DNA from: Myxococcales bacterium
GTDB taxonomy: Bacteria > Myxococcota_A > Bradymonadia > UBA7976 > UBA1532
Assembly: GCA_020633465.1 (NCBI GenBank)
Contig: JACKDN010000007.1
Span: 1 to 64,000, forward strand
Length of the DNA: 64,000 nucleotides
Direction: 5' to 3'
The notes under the pieces were generated by a model that was given only the letters and a program-made list of their open reading frames with translations, had not been told where the DNA came from and searched no databases. Below are positions 27,252 to 36,610 of this stretch, piece after piece; positions within the stretch are counted from its first letter, which is position 1, and each line of letters opens with the position of its first letter. Made by a program: the position numbers and the translations under genes.

Positions 27252-29597
27252 TCAGCCGCGCAGCGGGCGCTCCTTGTCGCCGTCGCGCAGGCGCAGGCGA
27301 AAGCCCTCGAGGCGGGGCAGCCAGGCGGGCGGCGGCGGATCACGGCGGCGGCCCGCCGTCTTCACCAGCGTCGCCACCCGCCGCTCGACGTCGTACTCGA
27401 CGCGGTAGCTGACGTCGGCGAAGTCGAGCACGCGCGGGAAGCTGCGTTCGAGGCGCTCGCGATCGTGCCAGGGCAGATCCTCGGCGCGCAGGTCGTCGGG
27501 GCCGAGCAGGGCCAGATCGTCCCCGTGCTCGAGGCCGAGCGCCTCGATGCGCGCCGCCACCCAGGCGTCGAGGGCCGGCGGCGGAGCCTCACCGCTCAGC
27601 CGCGCGTGCAGCGCGCGGGCCTCGAGGCGCTCGGCGGTCTCGTCGCGCACCGCGCGCCAAAGCCGCCCCTCGAGGAAGGCCGCGGCGACGGCCTCCCGGG
27701 CCAGCGCGCCTTCGGGCACCGCGTCCCACGTCTCGAGCACCTTCCGCGCGTGCACCCGCTCGTGCGTCGCGACGATGCGCCCGCCCTTCACCACCGTGCG
27801 CGCGACCCGCACCCGCCCCACCCCGGCCTCGACCAGCCACGCCAGGGGCGCCGGCATGGCGCAGGTGATCCGGATCTCGCGGTCCCGCGGGCCGGCCCCG
27901 AAGGCGCGCGTCTCGAGCACCACCGCGGCCTCGACGCGCGCCCCGGCGGGCGTCTCGAGCTCGGCGGCCAACGCGCTGTCGCGCCCCAGCACGGCCTCGG
28001 TGCCCCCGCCGCTCCAGGCCACGCCCTTCTTGCGCCGGCGCGCGACGTACGCGCTGCGCGGATCGGCGCGCAGCGCGGTCAGCGCGAGGCGGCGCCGGTC
28101 GATGGCGGGATCACCCTCGACGGGGGCCACGTCGAACGCGCGCCGCAGCCGCCGCGCCGTGCGCCGGGCGGCGTCGAGCGCGGCCGCGTCGAGCTGGTGC
28201 CGCCCCGGCTGCCCGATGCGCACCGCCCGCACCGCGGCGACCGCGTCGCACCCGCCCTGCCGCAGGTCGTCGTCCGGCTGCTCCGGGCGGCCGCGGAAGA
28301 TCGGGCGGTCGACGGCCAGCGCCGCCACCAGATCGACGACGTCGCCCAGCGCCCCGGTGCGCCCCGCCTCCACCAGCAGGCGGCCCAGCGCGGCGTCCAG
28401 GGGCAGCCCGAAGAGCGTGCGACCGGTGTCGGTGAGGGCGCCCGCGTCGTCCACCGCCCCCAGCGCGCGGAGCTCGTCGACCGCGGCCTCGACGGCGTGG
28501 CCGTGCGGGGCGTCGAGGAAGGGCAGATCGGCGCAGGCCGCGCCGCAGGCGGCCGCGCCCAGGACCAACGGCACCAGCGACTCGCGGTACACCTCGGGCG
28601 GCGTGTTCGGCTCCAGCCGCGCCTGCGCGCTCCACAGGCGGTAGCACACGCCGGCCGCCGTCCGGCCGGCGCGCCCCGCCCGCTGGTCGGCGCTGTCCTG
28701 CGCCACCGGCCCCAACGCCAGGAAGCCGCGGCCGCCCCGGTAGTGGGTGCGCCGCACCAGCCCGGCGTCGACGACGACCCCGACGCCGGGCACGGTGAGC
28801 GAGGTCTCGGCGACGTTGGTGGCCAGCACCACTTTGCGCCGCGGCGTGGGCTGGAACACGCGGGCCTGCGCGTCCAGCCCCAGGCCGCCGTGCAGGGGGA
28901 TCACGCTCAGATCGGCGCGGCCCGCGAGCGCGCGCCCGGCCGCCCCGATCTCGGCCTTGCCGGGCAGGAACACCAGCACGTCGCCCGGATCGCCGCCGGC
29001 CGCGTCCAGGGCGGCGCGCACGCGCGCCTCGAGCCCGCGCGGCTCGGGCAGCAGGGCGCCGCCGGGCAGGTGCCGCACCTCGACGGGGAAGGTGCGCCCC
29101 TCGGCGGCCAGGTGCGGCCCACCGAGCCACGCCGCCACGCGCTCCGCCTCGAGCGTCGCCGACATCACCACCAGCCGGGCGCCGTCGCGGCGCAGCAGCG
29201 CCGCCAGCAGATCGACGTCCAGGCTGCGCTCGTGGAACTCGTCCAGCACCACCACGGCCCAGCCGGCGAGGCCGTCCGAGGCCCGCATGCGCAGCGCCAC
29301 CCCCGGCGTGACGAACAGCAGCGCGGTGTCGGGGCCGCTGCGGTCGTCGTCGCGCACCCGATAGCCGACGCGCCCCCCGAGCCGCTCGCCCAGCTCGTCG
29401 GCGACCCGCGCCGCCAGGCCGCGGCACGCCACGCGGCGGGGCTCGATCACCAGCGTCGGCCCCCGGCCCAGGCACCACACCGGCACGCGCGTCGACTTGC
29501 CCGAGCCGGTCGGCGCCGACACCACCAGCGAGCCCTCGGCCAGGCGGGCGCGCAGCGCGGGCTCGAGGGCGTCGATGGGCAGGGGGTCGCGGCGCAT
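27252..29597 (-). CDS. hrpB: ATP-dependent RNA helicase HrpB
   Basis: A 781-residue DEAH/RHA-family helicase. Order of motifs: Walker A 'PTGSGKSTRVP' near residue 30, 'EPRRVACRGLAARVA', 'DEFHERSLDVDLL' near 118 (DEFH as in HrpB), 'MSATLEAERVAAWLGG', 'HGGLGLDAQARVF', 'ATNVAETSLTVPGV' and 'QRAGRAGRTAAG'. The C-terminal region with 'PLAWLVEAGVGRVRV' matches the HrpB-specific end. Length is slightly below the usual 800-850 residues. Function in bacteria is not well defined, beyond likely RNA or ribonucleoprotein remodelling. The start at 29597 follows the family N-terminus. It is divergent from the glycosyltransferase-like gene. Confidence 0.94.
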   Translation of the reverse strand: MRRDPLPIDALEPALRARLAEGSLVVSAPTGSGKSTRVPVWCLGRGPTLVIEPRRVACRGLAARVADELGERLGGRVGYRVRDDDRSGPDTALLFVTPGVALRMRASDGLAGWAVVVLDEFHERSLDVDLLAALLRRDGARLVVMSATLEAERVAAWLGGPHLAAEGRTFPVEVRHLPGGALLPEPRGLEARVRAALDAAGGDPGDVLVFLPGKAEIGAAGRALAGRADLSVIPLHGGLGLDAQARVFQPTPRRKVVLATNVAETSLTVPGVGVVVDAGLVRRTHYRGGRGFLALGPVAQDSADQRAGRAGRTAAGVCYRLWSAQARLEPNTPPEVYRESLVPLVLGAAACGAACADLPFLDAPHGHAVEAAVDELRALGAVDDAGALTDTGRTLFGLPLDAALGRLLVEAGRTGALGDVVDLVAALAVDRPIFRGRPEQPDDDLRQGGCDAVAAVRAVRIGQPGRHQLDAAALDAARRTARRLRRAFDVAPVEGDPAIDRRRLALTALRADPRSAYVARRRKKGVAWSGGGTEAVLGRDSALAAELETPAGARVEAAVVLETRAFGAGPRDREIRITCAMPAPLAWLVEAGVGRVRVARTVVKGGRIVATHERVHARKVLETWDAVPEGALAREAVAAAFLEGRLWRAVRDETAERLEARALHARLSGEAPPPALDAWVAARIEALGLEHGDDLALLGPDDLRAEDLPWHDRERLERSFPRVLDFADVSYRVEYDVERRVATLVKTAGRRRDPPPPAWLPRLEGFRLRLRDGDKERPLRG

Positions 29598-29679
29598 CCG
29601 CGCACCATAGGGCACGCGGGGCCGCGGCCCAAGCGGTCCCGCGCGGCAGGGGTGGCGGGCCCGCCCTCGACCGGCCACG

Positions 29680-30456
29680 ATGGCAGGCGTGCGCACCGTC
29701 GTCTGCCAATCGTTCCGCACCTGGGACGTGCCACCGTGGATCGATCTCTGCCTCGGCTCGGTCCGGGCGTGGGCCCGATCCCGCGGGCACACCTACGTGT
29801 TCGAGGACGACGCCCTGTTCGATCGCGTGCCCGACGCGTACCGGCGGCGGGCGGCCGACCGCCCCATGGTGCTGTCCGATCTCGGGCGCCTGCGCTGGGC
29901 CGAGGTCCTGCTCGAGGCCGGCTATCAGCGGGTCGTCTGGCTCGACGCCGACGTCTTCGTCTTCGCGCCCGATGCCATGGTCATCGACCACGAGGGCGAC
30001 TACGCCTTCGGCCGCGAGGTGTGGCTTCAGCCCGACGCCCGGGGCCGGCCGCGGGCGCACCGCAAGGTGCACAACGCGCTGGCCGTCTTCGACGCGGGCA
30101 ACCCGATGCTGTCCTTCTACGCGCACGCGTGCGAGCGCATCGTGGCCCGCTTCGAGGGGCCCCTGCCGCCGACGGTGGTGGGCCCGCGCCTCTTGGCCAC
30201 GCTGCACGGCCTGCTCGACTTCCCGACGCTGCCGGCGGTGGGCACGCTGGCGCCGCGGGTGCTGGTCGACGTGCTCGCGGGCGGGGGCGACTGGCTGGAC
30301 GCGCAGCGCGCGGCGCGCGACGGGCGGGTGGCGGCGATCAACCTGGGCGCCTCGCTGGTGGGCACCGAGCACGACGGCGCCCGCCTGGACGCCGACGACA
30401 TGCGCGCGGTGTGCGATCGCCTGCGCGTCGAGGGCGACGCCCTGCTCAACGGGTGA
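29680..30456 (+). CDS. nucleotide-diphospho-sugar transferase-like protein
   Basis: A 258-residue protein of the GT-A glycosyltransferase fold. The donor-binding region is 'SDLGRLRWAEVLLEAGYQRVVWLDADVFVF', read as a helix then a beta strand ending in the DxD metal motif 'LDADVF' at about residues 89-94. There is no signal peptide or membrane helix. It could add a sugar to a cell-surface or small-molecule acceptor, but no sugar-biosynthesis genes are next to it. The last 11 bases overlap the converging TSUP exporter gene. The fold call is reasonable; the exact family and substrate are not clear. Confidence 0.7.
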   Translation: MAGVRTVVCQSFRTWDVPPWIDLCLGSVRAWARSRGHTYVFEDDALFDRVPDAYRRRAADRPMVLSDLGRLRWAEVLLEAGYQRVVWLDADVFVFAPDAMVIDHEGDYAFGREVWLQPDARGRPRAHRKVHNALAVFDAGNPMLSFYAHACERIVARFEGPLPPTVVGPRLLATLHGLLDFPTLPAVGTLAPRVLVDVLAGGGDWLDAQRAARDGRVAAINLGASLVGTEHDGARLDADDMRAVCDRLRVEGDALLNG

Positions 30457-31153
30457 CGCCGGTGATGGCCAGCGCCACGGCCATCAACATCGCGCCGACC
30501 TCGACCCGCCGCGTCACCGCGTCGCTCATCCAGGCGCGCACCCGCTTGCCGAGCAGGTTGCCGCTGGTGACGGCCACCGCGAGCGCCAGCGACCACCCCA
30601 GCGTCGACGGGCCGATGAGGCCCTCGACGGCGTAGGCGGTCAGGCGGCCGGCGTGCATGGTGAAGGCGCAGCCGGCGGCCGTGGCCAGGTACGCGCCGCC
30701 GCTGAGGCCCGCGGCCAGCATCAGCGGCGCGGTCAGCAGACCCGCCCCACCCGCGCCCGCGGCGACCACCCCGATGCCCGCGCCGGCCGGCGTGATGAAC
30801 CGGGCCTTCGGGCGCCACTGGAACCAGCCGAGCGCGCGGGCCGCCCCCAGCAGCGCCATCGCCGCCATGATGCCGAACAGCGCGCCCTGGGGCAGCCGCG
30901 TGGCGACCAGCCCGCCCAGCAGGCTGCCGGGCAGCGCGCCGGCGATGAAGGCGCCGAAGAGCGCGAAGTCGGTCTCGCGGCGGAACAGCCACCAGCGATG
31001 CAGGTTGCCGATGCCCAGCGCCGGCGCGGTGACCGCCAGCGCGGTCAGGGGATCCCACACGACGGCCAGCCCCAGCATCAGCAGGGCGCCGCCGCCCACC
31101 CCGGTGATGGTGGTCAGCAGGCCGGCGGCGAGGGCGAACAGGACGGGGATCAT
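30446..31153 (-). CDS. TSUP-family anion exporter (TauE/SafE-like)
   Basis: A 235-residue polytopic membrane protein with seven or eight hydrophobic helices and the inverted-repeat pattern of the sulfite exporter TauE/SafE family: 'LLTTITGVGGGALLMLGL' in the first half and 'AAGAGGAGLLTAPLMLAAGL' in the second. Members move sulfite, sulfoacetate, taurine-derived or other organic anions. It is divergent from a LysR regulator across 96 bases, the usual layout for a transporter controlled by that regulator. The start codon ATG lies at 31153. Substrate is not predictable. Confidence 0.9.
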   Translation of the reverse strand: MIPVLFALAAGLLTTITGVGGGALLMLGLAVVWDPLTALAVTAPALGIGNLHRWWLFRRETDFALFGAFIAGALPGSLLGGLVATRLPQGALFGIMAAMALLGAARALGWFQWRPKARFITPAGAGIGVVAAGAGGAGLLTAPLMLAAGLSGGAYLATAAGCAFTMHAGRLTAYAVEGLIGPSTLGWSLALAVAVTSGNLLGKRVRAWMSDAVTRRVEVGAMLMAVALAITGVTR

Positions 31154-31212
31154 GGCGGCGCGCCTCCGGTGCGTTGGACCCCTGCAGCATGCGCCGCGGT
31201 TCGACGGCCTTC

Positions 31213-31222
31213 CAATCGATTG
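31213..31222. promoter_or_regulatory. palindrome CAATCGATTG in LysR/TSUP divergent spacer
   Basis: A perfect ten-base palindrome sits in the 96-base gap between the divergent TSUP exporter and LysR-type regulator genes, in a stretch more AT-rich than the surroundings. LysR proteins usually bind an interrupted dyad in exactly this position. The classical T-N11-A box is not obvious, so this is a candidate operator only. Confidence 0.4.
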
Positions 31223-31249
31223 TTTCGCTGCCTATCATCACGTCTGCTT

Positions 31250-32071
31250 ATGATTCACGAGCTGCGCCACTTCCTGCTGGTGGTCGAGCACGGCACGCTG
31301 ACCGCGGCCGCGCGCCACGCCCACCTGACGCAGCCCGCGCTGACCGCCTCGATCCAGCGCCTCGAGCAGGCGATGGAGGCGCGGCTGTTCGATCGCGGGC
31401 GCTCGGGCGCGCGCCTCACCGCCGCCGGCGAGGCGCTGTTGCCCCACGCGCGCGCCGCGCTGGCCGCGGTGGACGATGGCCGCCGCGCCGTCGCCGAGGT
31501 GCAGGGGCTGGTCGCCGGCGAGGTGCGCATCGGCGCCGGGGCCACCGCCTGTACCTACCTGCTGCCCGAGCGCCTGGCCGCCTTCCGGGCGGCCCACCCG
31601 GGCATCGTCTTCCGCCTGCGCGAGGGCAGTCCCGAGGTGCTGCTCGATCTGCTCGAGGCCGGCACCATCGATCTGGCCGTGCGCGCCGGCGACGAGGGCG
31701 AGCGCTGGACCGACGACCACCTGGTGCTGGTCGCCGCGCCGGGCGTCGAGCCCGCGGACGCGCCCTTCGTCACCTTCCCCCCCGGCTCGTCCACGCGCGG
31801 CCTGCTGCAGCGCCACTTCCCGGAGGCCCGCGTCGCCATGGAGCTGAGCGGCATCGGCGCCATCAAGAGCCACGTGCGCGCCGGCATCGGCGTCGCCCTC
31901 GTCAGCACCCACGCGGTGGCGCGCGAGCTGGCCGACGGCCGCCTCGTCCGCGTGCCCGACCCCCGCACCCCCGTCACCCGCACCCTGCGGCTGGTGCACC
32001 GCGGCGTCGACCGCCTGCCGCCGGCCGCCGCTGCCCTGCGCGCGGCGCTGCTGGCCGAGGGCGCGCCGTGA
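31250..32071 (+). CDS. LysR-type transcriptional regulator
   Basis: A 273-residue regulator. The N-terminal winged helix is standard: 'MIHELRHFLLVVEHGTLTAAARHAHLTQPALTASIQRLE' read as short blocks, with 'LTQPALTASIQRLE' as the recognition helix and 'RLTAAGEALLPHA' as the wing and linker start. The effector-binding domain is shorter than average, with 'VRIGAGATACTYLLP' and 'GIGAIKSHVRAGIGVALVSTHAV'. It probably controls the divergent TSUP exporter, and perhaps itself, in response to a small ligand. The stop overlaps the next gene's GTG start (GTGA). Confidence 0.94.
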   Translation: MIHELRHFLLVVEHGTLTAAARHAHLTQPALTASIQRLEQAMEARLFDRGRSGARLTAAGEALLPHARAALAAVDDGRRAVAEVQGLVAGEVRIGAGATACTYLLPERLAAFRAAHPGIVFRLREGSPEVLLDLLEAGTIDLAVRAGDEGERWTDDHLVLVAAPGVEPADAPFVTFPPGSSTRGLLQRHFPEARVAMELSGIGAIKSHVRAGIGVALVSTHAVARELADGRLVRVPDPRTPVTRTLRLVHRGVDRLPPAAAALRAALLAEGAP

Positions 32072-32568
32072 GGGGCGTAGCCGCGCCGCTCGCGCTGGGC
32101 GTCGCGTGGGCGTCGTTGATGGCGCTGCTCGCCGCCGGCGGCCACCGCCCCTCGGCCGCCCACGGCCTGCCGGTGAGCGCCGATCGCTACTACGGCGTGG
32201 CGGCCATGTACCTGGCGCCGCTGTGCGTCGCGCTGTGGTGGTGGCTGAGCGCGGTGACGCACCGCGCGGCCCGGCGCCTGGGCGGGCACGGCGAGGCGGC
32301 CGGCCTGCGCGCCGCCCTGGGCCCGGCCTGGGCGCTGCCCCTGCTGCTGGGCCTGGTCGTGCCCGATCTGGCGGTGTACCTGATCGCCGGCCACGCCGCC
32401 CTGGCCCGCGCCCTGCCCTACTACGCGCCCGTCGCGGTGATCGCCTGCGCGGTGGCGTGCACCCGCGCCACCGCGCGCGCCACCGGCCTGGACGCCGGCC
32501 GGGCCTTCGCCGCCGCCGCCCTCGGCCTGCTGGCCCACGCCCTGCCCGCCGCCCTGCTGATCCGGTGA
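32068..32568 (+). CDS. small polytopic membrane protein, function unknown
   Basis: A 166-residue protein with four or five hydrophobic helices ('LALGVAWASLMALLAAGG', 'GVAAMYLAPLCVALWWWLSAV', 'WALPLLLGLVVPDLAVYLIAG', 'APVAVIACAVACTRA', 'AAAALGLLAHALPAALLI'). I do not recognise the family; the spacing is a little like Yip1/YIP-type membrane proteins. It starts with GTG overlapping the LysR stop by four bases and so is probably co-translated with the regulator. A role related to the ligand of that regulator is a guess. Confidence 0.7.
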   Translation: MRGVAAPLALGVAWASLMALLAAGGHRPSAAHGLPVSADRYYGVAAMYLAPLCVALWWWLSAVTHRAARRLGGHGEAAGLRAALGPAWALPLLLGLVVPDLAVYLIAGHAALARALPYYAPVAVIACAVACTRATARATGLDAGRAFAAAALGLLAHALPAALLIR

Positions 32569-32641
32569 GCCGAGCGCATGGTCAACGGCGCCCCGATGAT
32601 CCATGCTGCCCTGCCGACGCACCACCCGACGGAGCCCGCCG

Positions 32642-34003
32642 ATGAAGACGCCGCCCACGACCCCCGAGGAGCTGCTGACCGACCTCGCCCGCCACGACTG
32701 CAGGCGCGCGAAGGTGGCGGTGACCGACATCGACGGCGTCCTGCGCGGCAAGTACATGCACATCGACAAGCTGCGCTCGGCCCTCGAGGGTGGGTTCGGC
32801 TTCTGCGACGTGGTGTTCGGGTGGGACGCCGCCGACGTCTGCTACGAGGGCGCCGCCTACACGGGCTGGCACACGGGCTATCCCGACGCGCTCGCCCGCC
32901 TGGACGTCTCGACCTATCGGGAGATCCCCTGGGAGGAGAACACGCCCTTCCTGCTGGGTGACTTCGACGCGCCCGACGGCGGCCCCCTGCCCGTCTGCCC
33001 GCGCCGCACCCTGCGGCGGGTGATCGACCGCGCGCGCGACCTGGGCTACGACGCCCGCTTCGGCCTCGAGTTCGAGTGGTTCAACTTCGCCGAGACGCCC
33101 GACAGCTTCGCCGCCAAGGGCGGCCGCGCGCCCACGCCGGCCACGCCCGGCATGTTCGGCTACTCGCTCCTGCGGTCGAGCCTGAACCACGCCTACTTCC
33201 GCGATCTGATGGAGCAGCTGGCCGACTTCCGGGTGCCCCTCGAGGGCCTGCACACCGAGACCGGCCCCGGCGTGTACGAGGCGGCCATCCTGTACAGCGA
33301 CGCCCTCGAGGCCGCCGACCGCGGCGTGCTGTTCAAGACGTCGGTGAAGGAGATCGCCTACCGCCACGGCGTGCTGGCCAGCTTCATGGCCAAGTGGAAC
33401 CCGGCGCTGCCCGGCTGCAGCGGGCACATGCACCAGAGCCTGTGGCGCGACGGCAAGAACGCCTTCCACGGCGCGGGCGAGCACGGGATGAGCGACACCT
33501 TCCGCCACTACCTGGCGGGCCAGCTGACGCTGCTGCCCGAGCTGCTGGTGCTGATGGCGCCGACGGTGAACAGCTACAAGCGGCTGGTCGAGGGCATGTG
33601 GGCGCCGACCAAGGCCACCTGGGCCGTCGACAACCGCACGGTGGCCCTGCGGGTCATCCCCGGCGGCCCCAAGTCGACGCGCCTCGAGACGCGGGTGAGC
33701 GGCAGCGACATGAACCCCTACCTCGGCGTCGCCGCGGCGCTGGGCGCGGGCCTGTGGGGCATCGAGCAGAAGGTCGAGCTGGACGCGCCGCCGGTGAAGG
33801 GCAGCGGGTACGCGGCCGACGCCCCCCGCCTGCCCCGCGATCTGAACGAGGCCACCGACGCCTTCGAGCAGAGCGACGTGGCGCGCGCCTTGTTCGGCGA
33901 CGCCTTCGTCGACCACTTCGTCACGACCCGGCGCTGGGAGTGGCGGCAGTACGCCGCCGCGGTCACCGACTGGGAGCTCAAGCGCTACTTCGAGATCATC
34001 TGA
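32642..34003 (+). CDS. glutamine synthetase-family gamma-glutamyl ligase
   Basis: A 453-residue ATP-dependent ligase of the glutamine synthetase fold. The catalytic domain shows 'LEFEWFNF', 'LHTETGPGVYEAAI', 'GCSGHMHQSLW', 'NSYKRLVEGMWAPT' and 'DNRTVALRV'. The sequence belongs to the GlnA-like/PuuA-like branch that joins glutamate to amines rather than ammonia, and no adenylylation Tyr loop is evident. The start at 32642 has a GGAG site upstream. With the alcohol and aldehyde dehydrogenases downstream, the likely job is to activate an amine, such as ethanolamine or a polyamine, as a gamma-glutamyl amide in the cytoplasm. The substrate is inferred. Confidence 0.88.
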   Translation: MKTPPTTPEELLTDLARHDCRRAKVAVTDIDGVLRGKYMHIDKLRSALEGGFGFCDVVFGWDAADVCYEGAAYTGWHTGYPDALARLDVSTYREIPWEENTPFLLGDFDAPDGGPLPVCPRRTLRRVIDRARDLGYDARFGLEFEWFNFAETPDSFAAKGGRAPTPATPGMFGYSLLRSSLNHAYFRDLMEQLADFRVPLEGLHTETGPGVYEAAILYSDALEAADRGVLFKTSVKEIAYRHGVLASFMAKWNPALPGCSGHMHQSLWRDGKNAFHGAGEHGMSDTFRHYLAGQLTLLPELLVLMAPTVNSYKRLVEGMWAPTKATWAVDNRTVALRVIPGGPKSTRLETRVSGSDMNPYLGVAAALGAGLWGIEQKVELDAPPVKGSGYAADAPRLPRDLNEATDAFEQSDVARALFGDAFVDHFVTTRRWEWRQYAAAVTDWELKRYFEII

Positions 34004-34049
34004 CGCATCGGACGCCCGAGCACCGAGCCCACCCCCAACGAGGACTTCC

Positions 34050-35216
34050 GTGAGCGACATCGTCGGCTACAACTTCCCCACCCCCATCCGCTTCGGCGTC
34101 GGCGCCCGCCGCCAGCTGCCGGCCGCGCTGGACGCCGCGGGCGTCGCGCGGGTGCTCTTCGTCACCGATCGCGGCGTGGCGGCGCTGCCCTGGTTCGCGC
34201 CGCTGGTCGAGTCGGCGCGCTCGCCGTCCCGCGCGGTCACCGTCTTCGACGGCGTCTGGGGCAACCCGGTCGTCAGCCAGGTCGACGCCGGCGTCGAGGC
34301 CGGGCGCGCCGCCGAGGCCGACGCCATCGTCGCGGTCGGCGGCGGCGCGGCCCTCGACGTGGCCAAGGCCATCGCGCTGATGTTGAACCACCCCGGCCAC
34401 CTCTTCGACTACGAGGACGGCAAGCCCGACGCCCGGCCGGTCGACCAGCCCATCCCCTACCTGGTGGGCATCCCGACGACCGCCGGCACCGGCAGCGAGG
34501 TCGGGCGCAGCGCGGTGGTCAGCGACGACGACACCCACGCCAAGAAGATCATCTTCGATCCGCTGCTGCTGCCCCGCCTGGTGCTGGCCGATCCCGAGCT
34601 GACCCTGGGGCTGCCCCCGCACCTGACCGCGGCCACCGGCATGGACGCGCTGACGCACCTGGTCGAGGCCTTCCTGGCCAAGGGCAAGCACCCGATGGCC
34701 GACGGCATCGCGCTCGAGGGGCTGCGGCTGGTGGCCGCGCACCTCGAGGACGCCGTGCGCTTCGCCGGCGGCGATGACGACCGCGACGCCCACCTGGCCG
34801 CGCGCGCCGGCATGCTGGACGCGTCGCTGATGGGCGCCGTCGCCTTCCAGAAGGGCCTCGGCGTGACCCACTCGTGCGCCCACGCCCTGTCGACCGTGTG
34901 CGATCTGCACCACGGCCTGGCCAACGCGCTGATGCTGCCCGCCTGCATGCGCTTCAACCTCGAGACGGTGCCCGAGCGCTTCGAGCGGCTGGCCGCCACG
35001 GTCGGCGCGGAGGACGGGCCCGGCTTCGTCGCCTGGATCGAGCGCCTGCGCGACGCGATCGGCCTGCCGCCCTCGCTGACGGCCCAGGGCGTGCCGCGCG
35101 ACGCGCTCGAGCGCCTCGTCGAGGTCGCCCTGGCCGACGGCTGCCACCCCAACAACCCGCGCGCCGTCGGGGCCGACGACCTGCGCGCGCTGTTCCTGGA
35201 GGCCTTCGACGCATGA
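34050..35216 (+). CDS. iron-containing alcohol dehydrogenase
   Basis: A 388-residue group III dehydrogenase. It has the NAD loop 'VGGGAALDVAKAIA', 'IPTTAGTGSEVGRSAV', 'TAATGMDALTHLVEAFLA' and the iron ligands in 'GMDALTHLVE' and 'THSCAHALSTVCDLHHGLANALMLP' (His-rich segment read in parts). It oxidises a primary alcohol to an aldehyde. Start is GTG at 34050. It sits between the gamma-glutamyl ligase and an aldehyde dehydrogenase, whose start overlaps its stop (ATGA), so the expected sequence is amine ligation, alcohol oxidation, then aldehyde oxidation. Confidence 0.93.
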   Translation: MSDIVGYNFPTPIRFGVGARRQLPAALDAAGVARVLFVTDRGVAALPWFAPLVESARSPSRAVTVFDGVWGNPVVSQVDAGVEAGRAAEADAIVAVGGGAALDVAKAIALMLNHPGHLFDYEDGKPDARPVDQPIPYLVGIPTTAGTGSEVGRSAVVSDDDTHAKKIIFDPLLLPRLVLADPELTLGLPPHLTAATGMDALTHLVEAFLAKGKHPMADGIALEGLRLVAAHLEDAVRFAGGDDDRDAHLAARAGMLDASLMGAVAFQKGLGVTHSCAHALSTVCDLHHGLANALMLPACMRFNLETVPERFERLAATVGAEDGPGFVAWIERLRDAIGLPPSLTAQGVPRDALERLVEVALADGCHPNNPRAVGADDLRALFLEAFDA

Positions 35217-36610
35217 GCGCGCTGACCCTGCTGAACCCGGCCGACGGCACCGTGCTGCGCGAGCTGCCCGCCGACGACGCGGTGAGCGTCGGGGCCAAGA
35301 TCGCCGCCGCCCGCGCCGCGCAACCGGCGTGGGCCGCCCGCCCCTTCGCCGAGCGCCGCGCGATCCTCACCCGCTTCCGCGATCTGCTGATCGAGCGCAA
35401 GGACACCCTGGCGCTGACGACGACCGCCGAGACCGGCAAGCCCGTGCGGCAGGCGCGCAACGAGATCGCCGCCACGCCGGCCCGCGTGGACTTCTTCCTC
35501 GAGCACACGGCCGCCCTGCTGGCGCCGCGCCTGATGCACCGCCAGCCCGACGGGGGCGTGCCCGGCGCGGCCGCGCTCGAGGAGGTCGTCACCTTCGACC
35601 CCCTCGGCGTGATCGCCAACATCTCGGCCTGGAACTACCCCTGGTTCGTCGGCACCAACGTCATCGTGCCCGCGCTCTTGTGCGGCAACGCGGTGATCTA
35701 CAAGCCGTCCGAGCACGCGACGCTGACCGGCCTGGCCATCGCCGGGCTGCTGCACGAGGCGGGCGTGCCCGACGACGTCTTCGTGCCGGTGATCGGCGCG
35801 GGTGAGACCGGCGCGGCGCTGCTCGAGCACCCGCTGGACGGGATCTTCTTCACCGGCTCGTACGCGACCGGCGTGAAGGTGGCCGCCGCCGCCGCGCGCC
35901 ACCTGGCCCCGGTGCAGCTCGAGCTGGGCGGCAAGGACGCCGCCTACGTGACCGACGAGGTCGACGCCGCCGCCGTCGCCGGCGCGGTGGCCGACGGCGC
36001 CTTCTACAACGCCGGGCAGAGCTGCTGCGCCGTCGAGCGCGTCTACGTGCACGCGGACGTGTACGACGCCTTCGTCGAGGCCTTCGTCGACGCGGTGAAG
36101 GGCTTCGCGATCGGCGCGCCCACCGACGAGGGCACCTACATCGGTCCCCTGTGCCGCGAGCCCCAGCTCGCCGTGCTGCAGGCGCAGGTCGACGACGCCC
36201 TGCAGAAGGGCGCCACCCTGCGCTGCGGCGGCCGGCGGGCCGATCGCGGCGGCTGGTACTTCGAGCCCACCGTGCTCACCGACGTCGACCACACGATGGC
36301 GGTGATGCGGGACGAGTCGTTCGGCCCGATCATCGGCATCGAGAAGGTGGCCGACGACGCCGAGGCCGTCGCGCGCATGAACGACACGCCCTACGGGCTG
36401 ACCGCGGCGGTCTACGGGCGCGACCGGACGCGCGCCGCGCGCATCCTGGAGCGCATGAACACCGGCACCGTCTATTGGAACTGCTGCGATCGCGTCAGCC
36501 CCAACCTGCCCTGGAGCGGGCGGGGGCACTCGGGCGTCGGCGCGACGCTCTCGCTCGAGGGCATCCGCGCCTTCCTGCGCCCCCGGGCCTGGCACCTGCG
36601 GGCGCCGTGA
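35213..36610 (+). CDS. NAD(P)-dependent aldehyde dehydrogenase
   Basis: A 465-residue enzyme of the ALDH superfamily. Recognisable blocks are 'ISAWNYPWF' (cofactor site), 'IYKPSEHATLTG', 'FFTGSYATG', the general base in 'QLELGGKDAAYV' and the catalytic Cys in 'NAGQSCCAVERVYV' (two adjacent Cys). The end contains 'PWSGRGHSGVG'. It oxidises an aldehyde to the acid, most likely the one made by the iron alcohol dehydrogenase encoded just upstream. It resembles betaine-aldehyde or gamma-glutamyl-aminoaldehyde dehydrogenases, but the substrate cannot be fixed from sequence. Its stop overlaps the GTG of the SseB-like gene. Confidence 0.95.
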   Translation: MSALTLLNPADGTVLRELPADDAVSVGAKIAAARAAQPAWAARPFAERRAILTRFRDLLIERKDTLALTTTAETGKPVRQARNEIAATPARVDFFLEHTAALLAPRLMHRQPDGGVPGAAALEEVVTFDPLGVIANISAWNYPWFVGTNVIVPALLCGNAVIYKPSEHATLTGLAIAGLLHEAGVPDDVFVPVIGAGETGAALLEHPLDGIFFTGSYATGVKVAAAAARHLAPVQLELGGKDAAYVTDEVDAAAVAGAVADGAFYNAGQSCCAVERVYVHADVYDAFVEAFVDAVKGFAIGAPTDEGTYIGPLCREPQLAVLQAQVDDALQKGATLRCGGRRADRGGWYFEPTVLTDVDHTMAVMRDESFGPIIGIEKVADDAEAVARMNDTPYGLTAAVYGRDRTRAARILERMNTGTVYWNCCDRVSPNLPWSGRGHSGVGATLSLEGIRAFLRPRAWHLRAP